Positions 41,706 to 51,297 of a stretch of DNA of 64,000 bases are shown one piece after another. Origin of the DNA: Eubacteriales bacterium (lineage in GTDB: Bacteria > Bacillota > Clostridia > Peptostreptococcales > Anaerovoracaceae); the NCBI GenBank assembly GCA_029009055.1, contig JAQXJR010000033.1, positions 1 to 64,000 on the forward strand. Direction: 5' to 3'. The notes below the pieces were generated by a model that saw only the letters and a list, made by a program, of their open reading frames with translations, did no database searches and had not been told where the DNA came from. The position numbers and the translations under genes are program-made. Position 1 is the first letter of the stretch; each line of letters starts with the position of its first letter.

Positions 41706-43199
41706 TCAGGCGTCTGACCTGGCGTAGGAATTCTTCATGGCGTTAGAAACCTCGTAAAGCACATGACTCAGGGTCTTTCCCGCCTGCTCCTTCACCATAG
41801 CCGCAGCGTCCTCATTAGCCTGCTGGTTGGACTTTATTATCTCATCAGGGGATTTACTGGCATCGACCGCAGCCTTAACTTCGGCGTCGTGGGCGTTCAG
41901 TAGCTCGTGAGCCTTAGCTCCCACAGTAATCACATACCTCTCTATGTGGTTCTGGCACGTCTTATAGCCAGCGTCAGCGTATGCCGCTATCATGCGGGAT
42001 GTCCAGTAGAAGTTATCTGTGCTGACTTCTTCCTTAGTGTTGGCCAGGTAATCAGGCGTCGTCTCAACATTAGCGTAGAAAGGCACCATGACATTGAAGG
42101 CGTTAGAAGCGAAAGCCAGCCACTCCACAGCCCTGCATTCTTCAGGCATATAAGGCCTTATCTGGATGAAGCCCATGAAATCCGTCCTATTAACTCCGAT
42201 AGAACGGAAGGCGCCAGCCTGTGTCTTATCCCCATGCGAGATATAAGGGTCGTACGGCGTCCCTTGGAAATGTGAGGACAGGATATACTTTACGTCTTCC
42301 GGCGTTATCTTCCTCTCCGGGATCATGGACCAAGGCAGACTGTCGCTCATAGGGGAGAAGTCTGTTTCGCCCTCGTCCCACTTAGCCGCGTGTGGGTTGA
42401 AGTATCTGAGCATGTACCAAGCGCGCGGCGTGTTATAGACGTGATCGGCGTCATCGTGGCTGCCGAAAGCCAGCCGGGCGTTGAAATCACCCATGGACAG
42501 GTCCAGGTGGTTCTCATCTATGAATTCCCTAATGTCGGCAGAAGCCATGTAGTTCTTCCGGCTGCCGAGGGCGTCCTTCAGGTCGAAACTGTCGATTCCC
42601 TGCTGGTTAGGCATGACGACGTACTCATCGTCCGGGACCCTCTTCGCTATCCAATGGTGGCCGCCGATGGTCTCCATCCACCAGATCTCATTCACGTCGG
42701 AGAAGGCTATGCCGTTCATCTCATAAGTCCCATATTCCTCGAGCAAAGCCCCGAGCCTTATGACTCCCTCCCGGGCGCTCTTGATATATGGTATCACGAG
42801 AGAAACTATGTCTTCTTCTCCTATGCCGCCTGCCTTCTCAGGCGCGTCATCTGTCGCTTCTTTATAGACTACGAGCGGGTCAGCCCCTAAGACTCTCTCA
42901 TTGGAAGTAATAGTCTCTGTCGCTGTCATACCAACGTTCGCCGAGTTCACGCCGCAGGCAGCCCATATGCCTTCGCCCTTAAGAGCGTTAGGCACGCATG
43001 TGTACCTCATAGGATCTTCCGGTAAAGGGATAGTCACGTGCGATATCTCTGATTTATAGACCTTCGGCTGGTCTTCAGGCCGGACTACGATAAATTTCTT
43101 CGGAGTGTAGTGTCCTGCCCCGGAGTCATCGTTCCTGGCGATCATGGTAGAACCGTCATATGAAGCGTTCCTGCCGACCAAAATAGTTGTGCAAGCCAT
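41706..43199 (-). CDS. pepD: C69-family dipeptidase
   Basis: A 497-residue N-terminal nucleophile peptidase of family C69 (PepD/PepDA). The sequence MACTTILVGRNASYDGSTMI puts the nucleophile Cys at position 3 with no propeptide; further family blocks are ARNDDSGAG, ACGVNSANVGMTATETITSN and WMETIGGHHWIAKRVPDDEY. It hydrolyses a broad range of dipeptides in the cytoplasm. A 20-bp palindrome lies 35-55 bp upstream of its start and may be an operator. Confidence 0.93.
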   Translation of the reverse strand: MACTTILVGRNASYDGSTMIARNDDSGAGHYTPKKFIVVRPEDQPKVYKSEISHVTIPLPEDPMRYTCVPNALKGEGIWAACGVNSANVGMTATETITSNERVLGADPLVVYKEATDDAPEKAGGIGEEDIVSLVIPYIKSAREGVIRLGALLEEYGTYEMNGIAFSDVNEIWWMETIGGHHWIAKRVPDDEYVVMPNQQGIDSFDLKDALGSRKNYMASADIREFIDENHLDLSMGDFNARLAFGSHDDADHVYNTPRAWYMLRYFNPHAAKWDEGETDFSPMSDSLPWSMIPERKITPEDVKYILSSHFQGTPYDPYISHGDKTQAGAFRSIGVNRTDFMGFIQIRPYMPEECRAVEWLAFASNAFNVMVPFYANVETTPDYLANTKEEVSTDNFYWTSRMIAAYADAGYKTCQNHIERYVITVGAKAHELLNAHDAEVKAAVDASKSPDEIIKSNQQANEDAAAMVKEQAGKTLSHVLYEVSNAMKNSYARSDA

Positions 43200-43232
43200 A
43201 TATATTCACCTCTCATTATTAATTCTTTAGCT

Positions 43233-43252
43233 CGGTATGGCGAGCCATACCG
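43233..43252. promoter_or_regulatory. Perfect 20-bp palindrome upstream of the dipeptidase gene
   Basis: CGGTATGGC (43233-43241), GA, GCCATACCG (43244-43252). It has no T-tract and a 2-base centre, so an operator is more likely than a terminator. The binding protein is not identifiable. Confidence 0.55.
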
Positions 43253-43409
43253 TTATTGATTTTACCACAATAATAGGCGAAGGTATAAGTGTGAGTGGCT
43301 GGCTCGGGCATTTCCGCCTGTGGATAAGACCGGCGGAATCTGCTAAGATGAGTCTTAGGGTTGGCTCGATCCGGCTGCCCAGAAGAAATAATGAGAATCG
43401 AGGCGCGTT

Positions 43410-44225
43410 ATGAAGATAGTGACCGTAGTGGAGAATACAGCTGTAAATGAGTCATTTCAAGCCGAGCACGGGCTTTGCCTATATATAGAGACGCCTGAGC
43501 ATAAGCTTCTGTTCGACACAGGGCAGACAGATCTCTTCCAGACCAATATGGAGAAGCTCGGCATAGATCCGGCTTCCATAGATACTGTGGTCCTGAGCCA
43601 CGGCCACTACGACCACGGCGGCGGACTTATGAGATTCAGCGATCTCAATAATACAGCTGATATTTACATCCACGAGGGAGCCTTCGGTGATTTCTTTGCC
43701 GGGGATAGATACATAGGAATAAATAAAGATATAAAGTCGATCCCGCGTGTCACTGTAGTCCCGGGAGATATGAAAATAGACGACGAGCTGTTCGTTTTCT
43801 CCGGCATCACCGGAAGACGCTGCTGGCCGACCGGAAACAAGCTGCTTAAAGAAAAAGTCAGAGGCGAGCTCGTACAGGACAGCTTCCGCCACGAACAGTG
43901 TCTGGTGGTCTCGGCAGAAGGGAAGAAGATCCTCATCGGCGGCTGCGCCCATAACGGTATCCTGAACATACTGGACCGATACCGGGAGATATTCGGGTCT
44001 GACCCTGACATAGTGATCTCAGGCTTCCACATGATGAAGCGGGAAGCTTACACAGATGAAGAAGCGCGGCTGGTCCGGGATACTGCCGAGGAACTTAAGA
44101 AAATGACCGGGACAATGTTCTACACGGGGCATTGCACAGGCAATAAAGCGTTCGTCATTTTAAAAGAAATCATGGGCGATCAGCTCGGCGCCATCCACAC
44201 AGGAGAAACTATAGTCGATTTTTAG
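43410..44225 (+). CDS. MBL-fold metallohydrolase (DHPS synthase-like)
   Basis: A 271-residue metallo-beta-lactamase-fold protein with the metal motif H64-G-H66-Y-D68-H69 (SHGHYDHGGG), a later GGCAHNG and SGFHMMK, and YTGHCTG near the end. This order matches the archaeal/clostridial group named after dihydropteroate-synthesis-related 'ribofuranosylaminobenzene phosphate synthase' relatives. Actual substrate unknown. GAGGCG lies before the ATG. The MATE gene follows after 21 bp. Confidence 0.9.
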   Translation: MKIVTVVENTAVNESFQAEHGLCLYIETPEHKLLFDTGQTDLFQTNMEKLGIDPASIDTVVLSHGHYDHGGGLMRFSDLNNTADIYIHEGAFGDFFAGDRYIGINKDIKSIPRVTVVPGDMKIDDELFVFSGITGRRCWPTGNKLLKEKVRGELVQDSFRHEQCLVVSAEGKKILIGGCAHNGILNILDRYREIFGSDPDIVISGFHMMKREAYTDEEARLVRDTAEELKKMTGTMFYTGHCTGNKAFVILKEIMGDQLGAIHTGETIVDF

Positions 44226-44246
44226 ATAAGACCGGAACCAACCTTA

Positions 44247-45665
44247 ATGTTTAATATTTCAAAAGATAATAAAGAAAATAAAATAACCGTTAGCGGTGAG
44301 GCTACAGCTTTCGACATGACTACGGGACCTATACTGCCCGAAATAGTAAAGTTCGCTGTGCCGCTTATACTCAGCTTCATGTTCCAGCAGCTCTACACCA
44401 TGATAGACGCTGTCATAGTTTCCCGGACTATAGGTGTCATGGCCATGGCGGCGATCGGGGCTGTCGACTGGCTTGACTACCTGATGCTGGGCATAATCCT
44501 CGGCATGACACAGGGCTACACGTCCGTCATAGCCAGGTTCTTCGGCGAGAAGAACGAGGAGATGCTGAAGAGAAGCATGGGCATGATCATAATTACCGCG
44601 ATCGGTCTCCTCATTCTCATAGTATTATGGCAGATATTCTTTCTCAGCAAAGCCATAGCAGGTCTCCACATTCCTTCGGATATAAACGCTATGTCTTCTA
44701 CCTATTGCCATATCTACTATTCAGGCTGTGGCGCCGTTATATTTTATAATATGGAAGCCGCCATACTGAGAGGAATAGGAGACAGTAAGAGCCCGCTTAA
44801 GGCGATAATCATCTCATCACTGGTAAACATAGTCCTGGACCTTTTCTTTATAAAAGTCCTGGGCACGGGAGTAGGAGGAGCGGCTGTCGCTACTGTCATA
44901 TCCCAGGTAATAAGCGGCATATTCTGCCTGGCAGTGATCATAAGGGAAAACAAGGGTCTTATACCTGAGCGGAGCGATTTCCGAGTCGACCCCGACCTTA
45001 TCAAGCTGATCCTCATGGTGTCGGGGCCTATTATTTTCGAAAACATGATAGTAGGCATATCCGGGCTCATAGTCCAGAGGGTGGCTGACGGCTTCGGCTC
45101 TGTCTACCTCGCCGGCTTCGTCGCGACCAATAGGATGTATGATCTCATAAACCTCATGAGCATGGCTTTCGGAGCCGCCACTGCCACATTCGTAGGGCAG
45201 AATTATGGAGCGGGAAACATGATCAGGATCAGAAAAGGAGTCAGGCAGACCACATTCCTATTACTCGGCATATACGCTGTTACAGGGACGTTTTTCTTCA
45301 CGCTGAGGAAATACATAGTCGGCATATTCATAGATCCGGCTGTAACCGCTAACAGGCAGTCTCTGGAATATGGCATGTATTATCTGGCTGTATGCGCGGC
45401 TCTTCTCTGGGTCCTCTATATAGGTCAGGTATTCCGCTTCGCTCTTCAGGGGCTTAGCCGGACCCTTCCAATGATGCTGTCCGGACTGGCAGGATTCGCC
45501 GTAAGAGCGGCCATAGCTATTATCGCTTATAAGCTGGCTGATAAGACGCTTCTGTTCTACGATGAGCCTCTGGCATGGATAGGCGAGCTCATATTCCTGG
45601 CTGCTGCGTATTTCTTAGTCATGCGTAAAATGCTTTCAGAAACTGAGTCTCGATTAATGGTATAA
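44247..45665 (+). CDS. MATE-family efflux transporter
   Basis: A full-length 472-residue MATE transporter: a polar N-terminus, then PILPEIVKFAVPLILSFMFQ as helix 1, twelve helices in all, and the conserved GQNYGAGNMIRIRKG in the middle. It is the third MATE gene in the window and the only one with a clearly intact start, although its ribosome site is weak. It probably shares a transcript with the MBL-fold gene 21 bp upstream. Confidence 0.9.
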   Translation: MFNISKDNKENKITVSGEATAFDMTTGPILPEIVKFAVPLILSFMFQQLYTMIDAVIVSRTIGVMAMAAIGAVDWLDYLMLGIILGMTQGYTSVIARFFGEKNEEMLKRSMGMIIITAIGLLILIVLWQIFFLSKAIAGLHIPSDINAMSSTYCHIYYSGCGAVIFYNMEAAILRGIGDSKSPLKAIIISSLVNIVLDLFFIKVLGTGVGGAAVATVISQVISGIFCLAVIIRENKGLIPERSDFRVDPDLIKLILMVSGPIIFENMIVGISGLIVQRVADGFGSVYLAGFVATNRMYDLINLMSMAFGAATATFVGQNYGAGNMIRIRKGVRQTTFLLLGIYAVTGTFFFTLRKYIVGIFIDPAVTANRQSLEYGMYYLAVCAALLWVLYIGQVFRFALQGLSRTLPMMLSGLAGFAVRAAIAIIAYKLADKTLLFYDEPLAWIGELIFLAAAYFLVMRKMLSETESRLMV

Positions 45666-45752
45666 TGTAAAATATGAATTAGCACATGAATCCGAGAATC
45701 GATCAGATTCCCCTGAGGTTTTTAGCCCACATCTCTAAAGGGAGGATTAATC

Positions 45753-46565
45753 ATGGGTAATATATATTCTATGTATTTCAGCGCCACAGGAAACACCAGG
45801 AAGATGACAGACCTGGTGGCTAAGAAGCTAGCATCAGACTTCGGTTACGATAGTCCTAAAACCAGAAATTTCACCCTTCCGGGAAGCAGGGAACACGACG
45901 TGCGCTTAGGACCGGATGATTTGCTCGTTATAGGTTTCCCAACATATGCCGGTAAACTTCCTAATAAGATCATGCCTGACCTTAAGAGAAGACTGTCTGG
46001 CGAAGGCACTCTATGCGCCGCGATCGTGACTTATGGAAACAGGGGATACGATAATTCGCTGGCTGAGCTGGTAAACATACTTACTGATAACGGTTTCCGT
46101 GTCATAGCGGGCGCGGCATTCTCATGCAGACACGCTTTCACAGATAAAGTGGGAGCGGGAAGACCTGACGCTGAGGACGAGAGAACAGCTAATGAATTCG
46201 CGGACCATATACACGATAAGATAGAAGCCGGGAAGATCACAGCTCCTGACATACCGGGAGATCCTGAAGCTCCATACTATACGCCGAGACGGGAAGACGG
46301 CGAGCCGGCTAAATTCCTGAAGGCAGCGCCTAAGGTAGACATGGACCTTTGCATATACTGCGGAACCTGCGCTGAGAGATGCCCTATGGGATCCATAAGC
46401 CACTCGGACATAACGGTCATGACTGGCATATGCATTAAATGTCAGGCTTGTGTCAGATATTGCCCGACAGGAGCCAGGTATTTCGACGACCCTGATTTCC
46501 TGTCACATGTCAGGATGCTGGAAGAGAATTTCACAGAAAATAAGAAAGACGAAGTATTTATTTAG
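45753..46565 (+). CDS. EFR1-family flavodoxin-ferredoxin protein
   Basis: A 270-residue fusion: an N-terminal flavodoxin-like domain with the FMN-phosphate loop SATGNTRKM (about 9-17) and a C-terminal dicluster ferredoxin with CIYCGTCAERCP and CIKCQACVRYCP. The family is called EFR1 in clostridial annotation; it is a cytoplasmic electron carrier of unknown partner. AAAGGGAGG precedes the ATG. It ends one base before the first papain-like peptidase gene; a link between them is only positional. Confidence 0.92.
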   Translation: MGNIYSMYFSATGNTRKMTDLVAKKLASDFGYDSPKTRNFTLPGSREHDVRLGPDDLLVIGFPTYAGKLPNKIMPDLKRRLSGEGTLCAAIVTYGNRGYDNSLAELVNILTDNGFRVIAGAAFSCRHAFTDKVGAGRPDAEDERTANEFADHIHDKIEAGKITAPDIPGDPEAPYYTPRREDGEPAKFLKAAPKVDMDLCIYCGTCAERCPMGSISHSDITVMTGICIKCQACVRYCPTGARYFDDPDFLSHVRMLEENFTENKKDEVFI

Positions 46566-46566
46566 C

Positions 46567-48378
46567 ATGGAATCAAGAATGAAAAGCAAGACATTTAATA
46601 AGGCTGCCGGAGCCGTGCTCGCCTTAGTATTAGCGACGAGCACAGCAGGTACACTCGCGAGTCCTTCTATGGTATACGCTTCCGGCGACAGCTCTTTTAA
46701 GGAACAGCTCAGGAAACAGACCGTTAAGACTACCAGCCTCATGGGGGCAGGCGGCGAAGCCGTCATACAGAATGAACAGCTTATTAAGACCGCTGACTCT
46801 ACCGTACCGGGCACTGTCGGAGAAGCGCCTCTGGCGCCGGATGGACTTCCTGTCTCATTCGATCTCAGATCTAAGGGCGTAGTGACACCCGTTAAGAACC
46901 AGCTGCCGTGGAGCTCCTGCTGGGGCTTCAGCACGGACGCCGCTTCAGAAGCCAGCATATTAACGAGTAAGAAGAAGACATATAAGAAATGGAAGCTGGA
47001 CCTCTCAGAGAGACAGCTGTCCTGGTTCGCCTATACACCTATAGTTAAGGGATCTGACGGCTCTAAAGCCCAGAAGGGCGAAGGCATCTACACCACTAAG
47101 AAATATAAGATGGATGCCGGAGGCGTTCCATTGTTCTCCGCCATGGTCTACTCAGCGGGAATCGGGCCTACTTTTGAAAGTAAAGTGCCTTACAGAAATA
47201 ATAAGAAGCTGGTCCTTACTGACACATATAATAATCCTATTTGCTACTCAACCGGCGGCGGTTGGACAGTGCCTGAGAAATACCGCTTCTACTCGAATTT
47301 CGAGCTGAAGGAGAGCCTGATTCTGCCATCGCCTGCCCAGAGAGATGAGTCGGATAATTATACTGGCTATAAGGCTTCTGCCAATAAGGCCATAAAGAAA
47401 CAGATACGTTCCGGAAACCCTGTGATAGTATGCTTCCACGCCGATAACTATAGCGGTACAGATCCGCTTAACGCTAAATACATAAACCTGACTACATACG
47501 CCCATTACACATATGATGATATAGCCGCCAACCATGCTGTTACTATAGTAGGCTGGGACGATAATTATTCTAAGGATAATTTCCTGTCAGGCGAGACAGA
47601 TAATGGAATAAGTAAGACTCCGGCAGGGGATGGAGCCTGGATAGTGAAGAACAGCTGGGGTTCCTCGGACAGGAACTTCCCTAATTACTCGACATGGGGC
47701 GTGAATGGAACAGGGTATTTCTACATATCCTATTACGATAAGTCGCTGAGAAGCTTCGAGACATTTAAGTACGACACTAAGTATATGTCAGCAAAGAAGA
47801 AGCTGAATCACGTCGTTAACCAGCATGATTACATGCCGGCGTCCGGTGTTAATCCTATACCTCTGAAGCATAATATAGCCATGGCGAGCGTTTTCAAGGC
47901 TCCGAGGAAGGAACGGATTCGCTCGCTCTCCACGCTTACGGCTTATAACGGCACTAAGGTGACCTACAAGCTATATAAGCTGAAGAAACGTTATAAGAAG
48001 CCGACTGACGGTAAACTCATATATAAGAAAACCGTTACATACAATACAGCCGGCTACCATAAACTGAACTTTTCCAAGAAATCAGCCCTTATGAAGAAGG
48101 GACAGAAATTCTCAGTCGTAGTGACTCAGAAAGTCGGGAAATACTACGTAGCCATGATGAACATAAATCTGACTAAGAAAGGCTGCCAGGCCTTTAAGGA
48201 TGCAGGAACCGACCCGGGCTACTATGCTAAGGCAGTCGTTAATAAGAAAGAGTGCTATCTGCAGGAGAAGAAGAAATGGACTGATTGGAAGAGCATGTAT
48301 AAATACTATTCATCAGTATCAGACGGAAAGCTGACCTGCGATAATTTCCCGATCAAGGCTTACGGTGACCCTAAGTAA
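46567..48378 (+). CDS. Exported papain-like (C1) peptidase with lectin-like domain
   Basis: A 603-residue secreted cysteine peptidase. It starts with a signal peptide (basic SRMKSK, then AAGAVLALVLATSTAGTLAS, cleavage near VYASG) and a propeptide-like region. The papain core has the oxyanion Gln in KNQLPWSS, nucleophile C118 (SSCWGFS), His323 (NHAVTIVGWDD) and Asn362 (WIVKNSWG). The last 170 residues form the strand-rich lectin-like domain common in clostridial members. Residues are rich in Lys near the C-terminus, suggesting wall attachment by charge. ATG 46567 is one base past the EFR1 stop; no strong ribosome site is seen. A paralogue follows directly. Confidence 0.92.
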   Translation: MESRMKSKTFNKAAGAVLALVLATSTAGTLASPSMVYASGDSSFKEQLRKQTVKTTSLMGAGGEAVIQNEQLIKTADSTVPGTVGEAPLAPDGLPVSFDLRSKGVVTPVKNQLPWSSCWGFSTDAASEASILTSKKKTYKKWKLDLSERQLSWFAYTPIVKGSDGSKAQKGEGIYTTKKYKMDAGGVPLFSAMVYSAGIGPTFESKVPYRNNKKLVLTDTYNNPICYSTGGGWTVPEKYRFYSNFELKESLILPSPAQRDESDNYTGYKASANKAIKKQIRSGNPVIVCFHADNYSGTDPLNAKYINLTTYAHYTYDDIAANHAVTIVGWDDNYSKDNFLSGETDNGISKTPAGDGAWIVKNSWGSSDRNFPNYSTWGVNGTGYFYISYYDKSLRSFETFKYDTKYMSAKKKLNHVVNQHDYMPASGVNPIPLKHNIAMASVFKAPRKERIRSLSTLTAYNGTKVTYKLYKLKKRYKKPTDGKLIYKKTVTYNTAGYHKLNFSKKSALMKKGQKFSVVVTQKVGKYYVAMMNINLTKKGCQAFKDAGTDPGYYAKAVVNKKECYLQEKKKWTDWKSMYKYYSSVSDGKLTCDNFPIKAYGDPK

Positions 48379-48392
48379 ACTGTTATAGAATC

Positions 48393-50270
48393 ATGAAAAT
48401 TATAAGACGCGTAACAGAACCACATAATAAGCTGAATAAGACAGCCGTGGTCCTGCTATGCGTTTTTTTATCGCTCGCGGCTTCGTCCTGCTCCGGTTCA
48501 TCTTCAGACTCCGGCAAAGCCGTATCTCCTGCTGAAGACCTCCTGGTCTCCGCTTCAGAGGAAGAGATGACGCGAGTAAATAAACTCCACGACAGCAGCC
48601 TGGCTCAGAATCCGAATATATTCAACGTCAGCCTAAATGAAAGTACCTCTAAGAACCCATCGGAATCCACATTTCAGAGCTCCGGCGATTTCCCCGCTGC
48701 CTTCGACCAGAGGAAACTGGGCATAGTTACATCTGTAAAGCTTCAAAACCCTTGGGATAACTGCTGGGCATTCGGCACAGCAGCCGCGGCGGAGACCAGC
48801 GCCATATCAGCTGATAAGGCTGAAGGAGGCGATATAGGCGCGTCAGCCTCTGATATTTCCGAACGCCATCTATCGTGGTTCGCCTACACACCTATAGAGA
48901 AAGGCAGCCAGGGAGGCGAAGGGCTAAACAGCTCCTATCTTCTGGGAAACGGCGGCAGCCACGCGCCTTCAGGAATCCGCATGGATTCCGGCGGAATGCC
49001 TTCATTCACAGCGGCTCTCTTCGCCGCCGGGATTGGACCTGTTTCTGAAAAGTCCTGGCCTTACAGGAGCCGCCAGGGTTATAGGACGAAAAACAGGAAG
49101 ATGGGTACCCGCTACTACGCGAGAGACGGGGATTGGACCATACCGGAATCGGCCAGATATAAGGCTGTCAGGACTCTTAAGAACGCTAACTTCCTGCCGT
49201 CGCCGGCATTATACGAAGACGGGGAATACAGCTATAATAAGTCCGCTGAGGCAGCTATTAAGAAAGAACTTATGGCGGGGCGGGGCGTAGAGATCTGCTT
49301 CCACGCGGACCAGTACCTGGCAGGCCAGGGCGAAAGCTCAGACCACATGAACGGTAAGACCTGGGCCCAGTACACATATGACGAGAGTCTGCCTAACCAC
49401 ACGTCCCAAATCGTCGGCTGGGACGACCATTATTCACGTTCTAATTTCCTTAAGGGTAGGAGCAAAGCCGGACAGGATATGACGCCTCCGGCTGATGGCG
49501 CCTGGATAGTTAAGAACAGCTGGGGCTCGAGATCCGGTAAGTTCCCGAATAAAAACGATTGGGGCATAGATGGGACAGGCTATTTCTATATCTCATACTA
49601 TGATAAGAGCCTGACATTCGCGGAAAGCTATGATTTCTACGGGAAGACGGAGTCGAAAAACAGGGAGAATGAGCTTTGCTATCAATACGACCTAATGCCG
49701 CCGAACAGCGTCCTAGTCCTGAAATCCAAGCATAAGATAATGGCAGCCAACACGTTTAAGGCAGAGAAAGCAGGCCCGATCCGGGCTCTCACCATAGAGA
49801 CACCGGGCGCCGGCACGAAAGTTTCTTATAAGATCTATAAGGGAAAGCCGGGAGGATCCGGAGCGAAGCTGGCTGGAAGGCTGCTGGCATCCGGCACAGC
49901 GGAGCCGGAATACGGAGGCTATCACAGAATCGAGCTCGATGGCGCGTCTAAAGCTCTGAAGAAGGGCGAATATTTTACAGTCGTAGTGGCTGAAAAGCAG
50001 GGGGACCATTATCTGATCCCGGTGAACGAGAACTACAGTCTGAAAGCTTTTAAGAAGTTCTCATCCGATGATTCCCAGGGCATTAGGGGCTACGCTAAAT
50101 CAGTTATAGGAAACGGGGAGAGCTATATATATTCAGAGATACCTGTAGGATCTGAAGAGGAGAGAGCTTCCGGCCTCTGGCTGGACTGGGCGGAGCTCAC
50201 AGCATCGGCGTCCGAGCGCCTGGAAGGCATGCCGGTATATGATAACTTCACCATAAAGGCATTCTCCTGA
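48393..50270 (+). CDS. Papain-like (C1) peptidase, lipoprotein paralogue
   Basis: A 625-residue paralogue of the preceding peptidase, 14 bp downstream. A hydrophobic signal VVLLCVFLSLAASSC ends at C33 in a lipobox-like ASSC, so it is probably membrane-anchored while its neighbour is released. Catalytic residues are C124 (DNCWAFG), H336 (NHTSQIVGWDDHY) and N375 (WIVKNSWGS); the C-terminal lectin-like domain is retained. Tandem duplication with diverged localisation is the simplest history. Confidence 0.92.
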   Translation: MKIIRRVTEPHNKLNKTAVVLLCVFLSLAASSCSGSSSDSGKAVSPAEDLLVSASEEEMTRVNKLHDSSLAQNPNIFNVSLNESTSKNPSESTFQSSGDFPAAFDQRKLGIVTSVKLQNPWDNCWAFGTAAAAETSAISADKAEGGDIGASASDISERHLSWFAYTPIEKGSQGGEGLNSSYLLGNGGSHAPSGIRMDSGGMPSFTAALFAAGIGPVSEKSWPYRSRQGYRTKNRKMGTRYYARDGDWTIPESARYKAVRTLKNANFLPSPALYEDGEYSYNKSAEAAIKKELMAGRGVEICFHADQYLAGQGESSDHMNGKTWAQYTYDESLPNHTSQIVGWDDHYSRSNFLKGRSKAGQDMTPPADGAWIVKNSWGSRSGKFPNKNDWGIDGTGYFYISYYDKSLTFAESYDFYGKTESKNRENELCYQYDLMPPNSVLVLKSKHKIMAANTFKAEKAGPIRALTIETPGAGTKVSYKIYKGKPGGSGAKLAGRLLASGTAEPEYGGYHRIELDGASKALKKGEYFTVVVAEKQGDHYLIPVNENYSLKAFKKFSSDDSQGIRGYAKSVIGNGESYIYSEIPVGSEEERASGLWLDWAELTASASERLEGMPVYDNFTIKAFS

Positions 50271-50305
50271 AAGGAAGTATAGCGGGAAATTCTTTGCATA
50301 ATAAA

Positions 50306-50350
50306 ACGCGTGAGCCAGGGTCGGCATAAAACCGGCTCGGACTCACGCGT
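50306..50350. terminator. Bidirectional terminator
   Basis: ACGCGTGAG (50306-50314) pairs with CTCACGCGT (50342-50350), with further inner pairing and flanking ATAAAA and ATTATTTTAT, between the peptidase gene and the convergent MarR gene. Confidence 0.82.
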
Positions 50351-50356
50351 ATTATT

Positions 50357-50818
50357 TTATTCTGACAGGGCATCCAGCAGTCTATATAGATCCTGATAGA
50401 AATTCTTCGCTTCCTTAGAATCCATGCCCGACCTGCACTGGCAAGCCATGTTCTTAGGTATGTCCACACACTTATCCCGCATAGCCCAGCCATCGTACGT
50501 AAGTGAGATCATGACCACTCGCTCATCAGCCGCCGCCCTGGTCCTGACTATGAGACCGCTACGTTCCATCTTCTTAAGGAGAGGAGTCAGGGTGCCGTTA
50601 TCCAGGTACAGCTTCTTACAGAGGTCTCCGACCTTCTGGCCGTCATTCTCCCACAGAGCCATGAGGACTATATACTGGGTGTAGGTCAGCCCCAAGGGTT
50701 TAAGCAGGGGAGTGTACGCCTTCACCACAGCTCTGGACGCGGCGTAGAGAGGGAAGCACAGCTGGTTCTCCAGCTTCAGAGCCTCATACCTGTCATTCTT
50801 AACTTTATTATCGTCCAT
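50357..50818 (-). CDS. MarR-family regulator, OhrR-like peroxide sensor
   Basis: A 153-residue MarR protein. The motif LENQLCFPLYAASR carries C21 at the position of the redox-sensing Cys of OhrR, and GLTYTQYIVLMALWE and YLDNGTLTPLLKKMERSG complete the OhrR-like pattern. Additional Cys residues (C68, C117, C128 region) are present and could form disulfides. It lies 33 bp downstream of thioredoxin on the same strand, so the sensor is co-expressed with a disulfide reductase rather than with an ohr gene, which is absent here. Confidence 0.88.
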   Translation of the reverse strand: MDDNKVKNDRYEALKLENQLCFPLYAASRAVVKAYTPLLKPLGLTYTQYIVLMALWENDGQKVGDLCKKLYLDNGTLTPLLKKMERSGLIVRTRAAADERVVMISLTYDGWAMRDKCVDIPKNMACQCRSGMDSKEAKNFYQDLYRLLDALSE

Positions 50819-50851
50819 CTATCCACTCTTCATTAAGTTCCTGCAAAATTA

Positions 50852-51166
50852 TTACTTAGCGAACTCTTCGAGTACCGGCTTTATAGCCTGCTCAGGCAGG
50901 AAGCCTACAGATCTCTTAACTTCCTTACCATCCTGGAAGATGATGAGGCATGGGATGCTGGTGATGCCGAAGCGACTGGCCATATCCGGGTTCTCGTCTA
51001 CGTCCATGTTGAAGAAGTCCATCTTACCTGCCATGTCGTCTGAAAGCTTATCGAGGACCGGCGCCATCATGTGGCATGGGCCGCACCATGTAGCTGAGAA
51101 GTCTACTACTGCTGCCTTAGAGTTTTCTACCTGATCGAATTCTGCTGACTTGATTACCTTAACCAT
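50852..51166 (-). CDS. trxA: Thioredoxin
   Basis: A 104-residue thioredoxin with the active site ATWCGPCHMMAP, the cis-Pro in ITSIPCLIIF (with an extra Cys right after the Pro) and standard length. It reduces cytoplasmic disulfides. AGGAGG precedes the ATG. It lies between the thioredoxin reductase-like gene (131 bp upstream) and the OhrR-like regulator on the same strand. Confidence 0.95.
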   Translation of the reverse strand: MVKVIKSAEFDQVENSKAAVVDFSATWCGPCHMMAPVLDKLSDDMAGKMDFFNMDVDENPDMASRFGITSIPCLIIFQDGKEVKRSVGFLPEQAIKPVLEEFAK

Positions 51167-51297
51167 AATTATTTCCTCCTGAATAAATCATCGATTGGCG
51201 CTAAATTCCAAGCGCCGTTTTATCTGTTATACTATCTGTTACATCGTATGTTTCCGACCTATAACGCCTATGACAGACTCTCATCCGGCTTCCTTAT

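Noticed and set aside
51190..51216. Hairpin GGCGCT...AGCGCC between the reductase-like gene and trxA considered as a terminator
   Set aside because: The T-tract is on the strand opposite to both genes; in the direction of transcription the stem is not followed by T residues.
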